This document shows positions 33,088-37,662 of a DNA stretch of 37,662 nt, in pieces; position 1 is the stretch's first letter; each line of letters begins with the position of its first letter. The DNA comes from an uncultured Lachnospiraceae bacterium. GTDB taxonomy: Bacteria > Bacillota > Clostridia > Lachnospirales > Lachnospiraceae. The stretch covers positions 1 to 37,662 of the forward strand of contig CALWET010000024.1 in the NCBI GenBank assembly GCA_944377385.1. Reading direction: 5' to 3'. A program made the translations under genes and the position numbers. The notes beneath the pieces are model-generated. The model was not told where the DNA came from, ran no database searches, and was given only the letters and a program-made list of their open reading frames with translations.

Positions 33088-33199
33088 TTGGAACGTATTC
33101 TAGTATTTCAGAAGCGGATATGGCCGGGGTCAAGGCCCCTTTTTCCGAGGGCTTTGAGGCTATGGTGCCTCCTGTGGCCAAAAGCAGTATCTTTTTCAT
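33020..33199 (-). pseudogene. Remnant of an L-asparaginase gene (N-terminus only)
   Basis: The minus strand from ATG 33199 encodes 59 codons and TAA (33020-33022). Residues 1-37 look like the start of a bacterial L-asparaginase: MKKILLLATGGTIASKPSEK with the catalytic-Thr motif TGGTIAS, followed by LTPAISASEILEYVP. The remaining 22 residues do not resemble the family, and the gene ends about 270 residues short, so it is truncated or frameshifted. It sits 25 bases after the peptidase C26-type gene, where an intact asparaginase would fit an amide-hydrolysing pair. No strong ribosome binding site is visible. Confidence 0.7.
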
Positions 33200-33205
33200 G
33201 ATTTG

Positions 33206-33240
33206 ATCACAGGCCTTTATAGTTTAATCACAGGCTTTTA
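33206..33240 (-). repeat. Short tandem duplication at the end of the C26 gene
   Basis: ATCACAGGCCTTTA (33206-33219) is nearly repeated as ATCACAGGCTTTTA (33227-33240), 21 bases apart. The second copy holds the last codons of the amidotransferase gene. This looks like a small duplication at the border with the asparaginase remnant. Confidence 0.65.
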
Positions 33241-34000
33241 CAAGGGCCTTGAACAGCTCCTGCTGAGAGACATCGTCATACATCTTTTCAGGGTGCCACT
33301 GTACGGCAAGCAGGAAGGACTCCTTGGAGAGGGAGCATCCTTCAGAAGCATGGTCTTTACTGAGCTCCACCGCTTCAATGACTCCATCCGGAGCCACGGC
33401 CGTAGCCCTGAGTCCTGCTCCAAGGGCTTTCAGGGCTTGGTGATGAAGGGAGTTGACTCCCAGCTTTTCCTTGCCTGTGATCTGATAGAGCAGACTATCC
33501 TTTTCGACGTTGACTTGATGGGAAACGGCGTTTATGGGGTAATTCGTCCTGGAATGGTGGGTCCCCATACCATCGGCCTCAAGATCCTGATAGAGGCTTC
33601 CTCCCAGAGCCACGTTAAGCACTTGTATGCCTCGGCAAATACAGAGCAGGGGCTTTTCACTGTGGGAAAGGGCATATTTTGCAATGAGCAGATCCTGCCT
33701 GTCCCGCTCCGGTATGATCCTTCCGCATTTGCCCCGGTCGTCCTCACCATAGGTCAGGGGATCCATATCATTTCCGCCGGAAAGTAGTATGCCGTCAACT
33801 CTGTCCAGGGCCTCATAAAGAAGGCTCTCGTTTTCGTATACTGGAAGCAGCAGGGGTATGCCTCCTGCCCGCTCCACAGATCTTGGATAGTTTTCAGATA
33901 TGTAATGGTAGTAGCGGCTCATGCGGCCAGTCTCCCAGGGACCTGCAAATATGTCCTCCTGGTCGAAATTGCAGCTTATGCCTATGATCGGTCTTTTCAT
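33224..34000 (-). CDS. Class I glutamine amidotransferase-like protein (peptidase C26, PuuD-type)
   Basis: A 258-aa gamma-glutamyl hydrolase-type protein. It begins MKRPIIGISCNFDQED, has GILLSGGNDMDPLTYGED, and the nucleophile Cys in LLCICRGIQVLNVALGG. The catalytic His-Glu pair is in LLAVQWHPEKM. The family includes gamma-glutamyl-gamma-aminobutyrate hydrolase; the true substrate is unknown. It is the third minus-strand gene after the acyl-CoA dehydratase-like protein and the pyrophosphatase. CAGGA lies 6 bases before ATG. It is followed by the broken asparaginase. Confidence 0.92.
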   Translation of the reverse strand: MKRPIIGISCNFDQEDIFAGPWETGRMSRYYHYISENYPRSVERAGGIPLLLPVYENESLLYEALDRVDGILLSGGNDMDPLTYGEDDRGKCGRIIPERDRQDLLIAKYALSHSEKPLLCICRGIQVLNVALGGSLYQDLEADGMGTHHSRTNYPINAVSHQVNVEKDSLLYQITGKEKLGVNSLHHQALKALGAGLRATAVAPDGVIEAVELSKDHASEGCSLSKESFLLAVQWHPEKMYDDVSQQELFKALVKACD

Positions 34001-34024
34001 GTTCAGTCCTGCCTTGCCTATTTA

Positions 34025-34080
34025 TATTGCTTTGGCTGTTTTTGCCTTATTCCTATTGCTCTGGCTATTTTATTGCCTTA
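34025..34080. repeat. Imperfect direct repeat in the C26 upstream gap
   Basis: Two copies, 34025-34053 and 34054-34080, share TATTGCT-TGGCT-TTTTGCCTTA-like blocks. They occupy most of the 102-base gap between the pyrophosphatase and C26 genes. The gap is AT-rich and holds no recognisable promoter or terminator. Confidence 0.55.
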
Positions 34081-34102
34081 CTTGACCTTTGTTAAAGAAA
34101 GC

Positions 34103-35779
34103 TTATTTTTGCTGAAGCAGCATGGCCATGGGAGGTATGAACTGCTTCTTTCTGCTTACTACTCCGGGCAGATGGATGACACCGTTTTCTGAGCTGAGCC
34201 CAAAGGCCTCCTCGGCATTCTTTGCGGCATCGTGGCCCACACAGATGACATCTGAGCTTTCTGAGAGTATGCCGGTAAGCAGGAAATACAGACTGTCCAC
34301 CCTGAGATCGGGAAGCACCTTTTCCATGTAGGGGCGGAGCTTTTCAATGATCTCGGGGAAGTCCTCTTCGCTCATGGAGGTTATCTGGCCTGCTCCGAAG
34401 CTGACCTCTCCGACATTGAACTTTTTGAAATCCTGGAAGAATATGTCCTCGGCGGATTTATTTCTCAGGTCTGAGCCCACCTTGAACATATCCTTTGCAA
34501 AGCTTTCTATGTTTATGCCGCATATGGAGGCAAGCTTTTCTGCCGCCATGCGGTCAAGCTCGGTGCAGGTGGGGCTGCGGAACATAAGTGTATCTGAGAT
34601 GATGGCAGAGCAAAGAAGCCCTGCAGTAGCCGGAGCTATGTCGATATGCTCTTCATTATACATCCTGTATATGATGGTCGCCGTGCATCCAAGGGGCTGA
34701 CAGCGGAAAAATACGGGCTGCATGGTCTCGATAGTGCCGAGACGGTGGTGGTCTATGATCTCCAGGATGTCGGCATCATCGGCTCCGTCCACGGCCTGGG
34801 ACATCTCGTTGTGATCCACAAGGATGATCTCCTTTTTCTTCAGGCCCAGGAGGTTACGTCTGGATATCATGCCCACATAATGTCCCTCTGAATCCAGTAT
34901 TGGATAGTCCCTGACACGGTGCTTGGTCATGACCTCCCTGGCCTCCTCAACGCTGTCCGCAAGGTGGAAGCAAAGCAGGGAATCGCTGGCCATGAAGCTC
35001 TTTACGGGCATGGAGTGATTTATGAGTCGTGCCGTGGTATAGGTGTCATGGGCGGTCTTTATGACTGTTACATGATTTTTTTCAGCCAGCTCTAGTATCT
35101 CCTTTGATACGCCGTGAGGGCCGCATACTATAAGACAGCTTGCCTTGCTCTTTATGGCTATTGCCTGGGCCTTGCCCCGGTTTGCAGTGATGACCAGATC
35201 GTCCTTTTGGATAAAATCTTCCATCACGTCACTGGAGGAGGCGGCGATGGTGGTCTTGCCCTTTGTGATGCAGGAGGAGCTGTCTCCGCAGAGCAGCCTG
35301 CCGTCTATGGTGGAAAGTATATTTTTGATGGGTGTGGCGGATTTGCCGATGATATGATTGTCAAACATGTCCATATCGGATTCGGCAATATCATTTATGG
35401 TGATGACTCCCCTGAGGAACTGATCCTCGTCTATGACCGGCAGTGTTACACATTCCTGCTCCTTCATGAAGCGGTAGGCGGTATTGAGGGATATGTCCTC
35501 GCTGATGCCGGGTATCCTGCGTATCTCGATATCGGCGACCTGGGGCGACACATCGGTCAGATACCTGGGTGCAGGGATATTGAAATATTCAAGCACATAC
35601 TGGGTCTCCTGATTTACATGGCCGCAGCGTATGGGTACATACTTTTTGGATTCGGGAATGAGCAGGTCCCTCTCCCTGATCCTGTTCTTGAGCTCGGCAT
35701 AGGCTATGGCAGAACAGATGGAATCAGTATCGGGGTTTTTGTGTCCTATCACGAATATCTTTCTTTCCTTGGATGGCAT
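34103..35779 (-). CDS. ppaC: Manganese-dependent inorganic pyrophosphatase, family II, with CBS and DRTGG domains
   Basis: Hydrolyses pyrophosphate in the cytoplasm. At 558 aa it is the regulated form. The N-terminal DHH motif VIGHKNPDTDSICSAIAY is interrupted by a regulatory insert: a CBS motif, a DRTGG domain (about residues 185-250), and a second CBS motif (SVEEAREVMTKHRVRDYPIL). The catalytic core resumes at LVDHNEMSQAVDGADDADI with IIDHHRLG. The C-terminal DHHA2 domain ends in the SRKKQFIPP substrate-binding signature. In studied homologues the CBS module binds AMP/ADP (inhibitory) and diadenosine polyphosphates (activating). Only 18 bases separate it from the upstream gene. Confidence 0.95.
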   Translation of the reverse strand: MPSKERKIFVIGHKNPDTDSICSAIAYAELKNRIRERDLLIPESKKYVPIRCGHVNQETQYVLEYFNIPAPRYLTDVSPQVADIEIRRIPGISEDISLNTAYRFMKEQECVTLPVIDEDQFLRGVITINDIAESDMDMFDNHIIGKSATPIKNILSTIDGRLLCGDSSSCITKGKTTIAASSSDVMEDFIQKDDLVITANRGKAQAIAIKSKASCLIVCGPHGVSKEILELAEKNHVTVIKTAHDTYTTARLINHSMPVKSFMASDSLLCFHLADSVEEAREVMTKHRVRDYPILDSEGHYVGMISRRNLLGLKKKEIILVDHNEMSQAVDGADDADILEIIDHHRLGTIETMQPVFFRCQPLGCTATIIYRMYNEEHIDIAPATAGLLCSAIISDTLMFRSPTCTELDRMAAEKLASICGINIESFAKDMFKVGSDLRNKSAEDIFFQDFKKFNVGEVSFGAGQITSMSEEDFPEIIEKLRPYMEKVLPDLRVDSLYFLLTGILSESSDVICVGHDAAKNAEEAFGLSSENGVIHLPGVVSRKKQFIPPMAMLLQQK

Positions 35780-35797
35780 CGTGCAGCTTTCCTTTCA

Positions 35798-37662
35798 TCA
35801 GCGCCCTTGGGCGGTATTTTGGATCTCTTTTGCAAGATTTTTCTGGGCAGTTGCCAGCATGAGCTTGATACGGTTCAGCTGGTTTACCTCAGAGGCCCCG
35901 GGATCATAGTCCACGGCAATGATGTTCGCCTCGGGATAGTGCCTGCGCAGCTCCTTTATGACTCCCTTTCCCACGATGTGGTTGGGCAGGCAGCCAAAGG
36001 GCTGAGTACATACTATATTGTTTACTCCCTCGTGTATGAGCTCCAGCATCTCTCCGGTAAGGAACCAGCCCTCGCCGGTCTGGTTGCCCACCGAAACGAA
36101 TTCCCGGGCCATCTGAGCCAGCTCCCGGATATTTGACGGAGGGTCAAAATGCCTGGACTTTTGGAGCTCCTTTCTGGCAGTGGAGCGCAGGGCCTCAAGG
36201 AGAGAGATGCCTATGTTTGCAAAGTTTGCCGTGGATCTTTTGCCTCCGAGATTTTCTGCCTTGAAGTTTGTATTATAGAAGCAGTAGAGCAGGAAGTCCA
36301 TCAGATCAGGCATGACGCACTGAGCTCCCTCGTGCTCCAAAAGCTCCACTATATGATTGTTTGCAAGGGGAGAGAACTTTACCAGTATCTCGCCTACTAC
36401 ACCCACCTTGGGTTTTTTCTCGTCAGTACGCAGAAGCTCATCGAAATCCCTGATGATGCCTCTGAGGTTCCTGGAGAACTCTCCCATGGCAGGAGACTTC
36501 TTTTTCAGATGCTCCGTGACCTTTTTCTTCCATTTTTCATGGAGCTCATTTGCAGATCCCGGAATCAGCTCATAGGGCCTTGTGGCATAGAGGACTCTCA
36601 TGAATACATCGCCATAGACCACGGCCTGCATGGCCTTTGTGATGAGGGGCACAGTAAATTTGAAGCCTGGATTTGTCTCCATGCCGTTCATATTTACTGA
36701 TATGACGGGTATATGTCCCATGCCAGCCCTTTCAAGAGCCCTGCGGATAAAGCCTATATAGTTTGAGGCCCTGCATCCGCCTCCCGTCTGGGACATGAGG
36801 ACAGCCGTATGGTCAAGGTCATATTTGCCTGAGAGCAGGGCGTCCATGATCTGGCCTATGACTATCAGGGAAGGATAGCAGGCATCATTGTTTACATACA
36901 TGAGCCCTGTATCCACTGCCGAACGGTTATCGTTCTGAAGCACCTCTATATGATAGCCAAAGGTGTTGAGGGCCGGCTCCAAAAGATCAAAATGTATGGG
37001 GGACATCTGAGGACAGAGTATGGTATAGTCCTTGCGCATGTCCTGAGTAAAGATGACTCTCTCATAGGCAGCCGACTTTTCGATGCGATGTATCTTTTTC
37101 TGCTCTCTGACCCGGATGGCCGCTATCAGGGACCTGATGCGTATGCGGGCGGAGCCAAGGTTGTTGACCTCGTCTATCTTGAGGACGGTATAGATCTTTC
37201 CAGAGCCTGTAAGTATGTCACTGACCTGGTCGGTGGTGACTGCATCCAGGCCGCAGCCAAAGGAGTTGAGCTGCACAAGATCCAGGTCGTCCCTCTGCTT
37301 TACAAAGGTGGCAGCACGGTAGAGCCTGGTATGGTACATCCATTGGTCAGTCACTATGACGGGGCGCTCCACCTCGGCAAGATGACTTACGGAATCCTCG
37401 GTAAGTACGGCAAAGCCGTAGCTTGTGATCATATCGGCGATGCCGTGATTTATCTCCGGATCCACATGATAAGGCCTGCCTGCAAGGACTATGCCTCTGT
37501 GACCGGTCTTTTCCATCCATGAGAGGACTTCCTCACCCTTCTTTTCAGTGTCCTTCTTTGCCTGAATGAGCTCCTCCCAAGCAAGATGGGCTGCCTCCCG
37601 TATCTCCTGCTCGGTAAGACCGGGGACGGTCTCTCCGAAGCGGCCCTCCATGGGCTTTCCGA
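35798..37662 (-). CDS. 2-hydroxyacyl-CoA dehydratase/activase-type protein (partial, N-terminus beyond window)
   Basis: The frame is open to the right edge (codons for G-K-P precede Met at 37651), so this is the C-terminal 620 or so residues of a larger protein. It includes [19 protein letters not shown], a [19 protein letters not shown] segment, [20 protein letters not shown] and the Cys-containing [16 protein letters not shown]. These match the DUF2229/dehydratase part of about 1400-aa proteins that carry BadF/BcrA-type activase domains at their N-termini. Such proteins are common in Clostridia, but their substrate is unknown. The Cys residues probably bind an iron-sulfur cluster. Classic HgdA/B subunit genes are not seen nearby. 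Confidence 0.9.
   Translation of the reverse strand, partial: GKPMEGRFGETVPGLTEQEIREAAHLAWEELIQAKKDTEKKGEEVLSWMEKTGHRGIVLAGRPYHVDPEINHGIADMITSYGFAVLTEDSVSHLAEVERPVIVTDQWMYHTRLYRAATFVKQRDDLDLVQLNSFGCGLDAVTTDQVSDILTGSGKIYTVLKIDEVNNLGSARIRIRSLIAAIRVREQKKIHRIEKSAAYERVIFTQDMRKDYTILCPQMSPIHFDLLEPALNTFGYHIEVLQNDNRSAVDTGLMYVNNDACYPSLIVIGQIMDALLSGKYDLDHTAVLMSQTGGGCRASNYIGFIRRALERAGMGHIPVISVNMNGMETNPGFKFTVPLITKAMQAVVYGDVFMRVLYATRPYELIPGSANELHEKWKKKVTEHLKKKSPAMGEFSRNLRGIIRDFDELLRTDEKKPKVGVVGEILVKFSPLANNHIVELLEHEGAQCVMPDLMDFLLYCFYNTNFKAENLGGKRSTANFANIGISLLEALRSTARKELQKSRHFDPPSNIRELAQMAREFVSVGNQTGEGWFLTGEMLELIHEGVNNIVCTQPFGCLPNHIVGKGVIKELRRHYPEANIIAVDYDPGASEVNQLNRIKLMLATAQKNLAKEIQNTAQGR

Noticed and set aside
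35114..36136. 340-codon plus-strand frame across the pyrophosphatase and dehydratase-like genes
   Set aside because: It is antisense to two well-supported genes and crosses their junction, with no recognisable motif.
1..37662. CRISPR arrays, tRNA/rRNA genes, prophage or IS elements
   Set aside because: Looked for regularly spaced repeats, tRNA cloverleaf ends, and transposase or integrase motifs; none seen.

Overview
The window looks like a chromosomal segment of a Gram-positive Clostridia bacterium, most likely Lachnospiraceae. This is inferred from strong AGGAGG-type ribosome binding sites, a T-box leader, HemZ, a cdaA/cdaR pair, a DUF6465-type protein, a CBS/DRTGG-containing family II pyrophosphatase, and a heavy preference for ATA (Ile) and AGG (Arg) codons. 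I see no phage, IS element, CRISPR array, tRNA or rRNA.

Layout: (1) 1-956, minus: a partial two-repeat DUF1538 membrane protein. (2) 1102-7432, plus: glnS, rel (ppGpp synthetase/hydrolase), a metallo-beta-lactamase-fold hydrolase and hemZ, tightly packed. (3) 7418-11399: a promoter inside the end of hemZ, a complete T-box leader with a Phe (UUC) specifier, pheS-pheT and a terminator. (4) 11458-17480: two uncharacterised membrane proteins, cdaA (c-di-AMP synthase), cdaR, a Wzy-like polymerase and an AI-2E family permease, tightly packed with several overlaps. (5) 17581-18009: a Lys/Ala-rich DUF6465-type protein, then a probably bidirectional terminator. (6) 18084-20583, minus: hom and lysC, divergent from thrC-thrB and a PLP aminotransferase (20721-24313, plus). 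(7) 24352-32986: an aromatic amino acid operon, aroF-tyrA-aroB-aroA-aroC-pheA-aroEK(fusion)-aroQ. It encodes all seven shikimate steps plus chorismate mutase, prephenate dehydratase and prephenate dehydrogenase. (8) 32958-37662, minus: an asparaginase remnant, a peptidase C26-type amidotransferase, the pyrophosphatase and the C-terminal part of a large 2-hydroxyacyl-CoA dehydratase/activase-type protein.

The most striking element is the leader of the aro operon (about 24386-24560). It has a good promoter, a ribosome binding site and a 29-codon leader peptide containing Tyr-Phe-Tyr-Tyr-Tyr-Phe. A 12-bp terminator ends in a T-run. An alternative helix begins on the leader peptide stop codon and captures the 5' arm of the terminator, and a third helix pair protects against it. 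This is the full logic of ribosome-mediated attenuation, apparently sensing both Tyr and Phe, in a group where T-boxes are the usual solution; the same window uses a T-box for pheST. I know of no described Tyr/Phe leader-peptide attenuator in Clostridia, but that needs a literature and Rfam check.

Secondary points are a shikimate dehydrogenase-shikimate kinase fusion, a 12-residue tandem duplication inside EPSP synthase, a cdaA operon without glmM but with surface-polysaccharide-type genes, a homoserine dehydrogenase without an ACT domain, and a decaying asparaginase gene.
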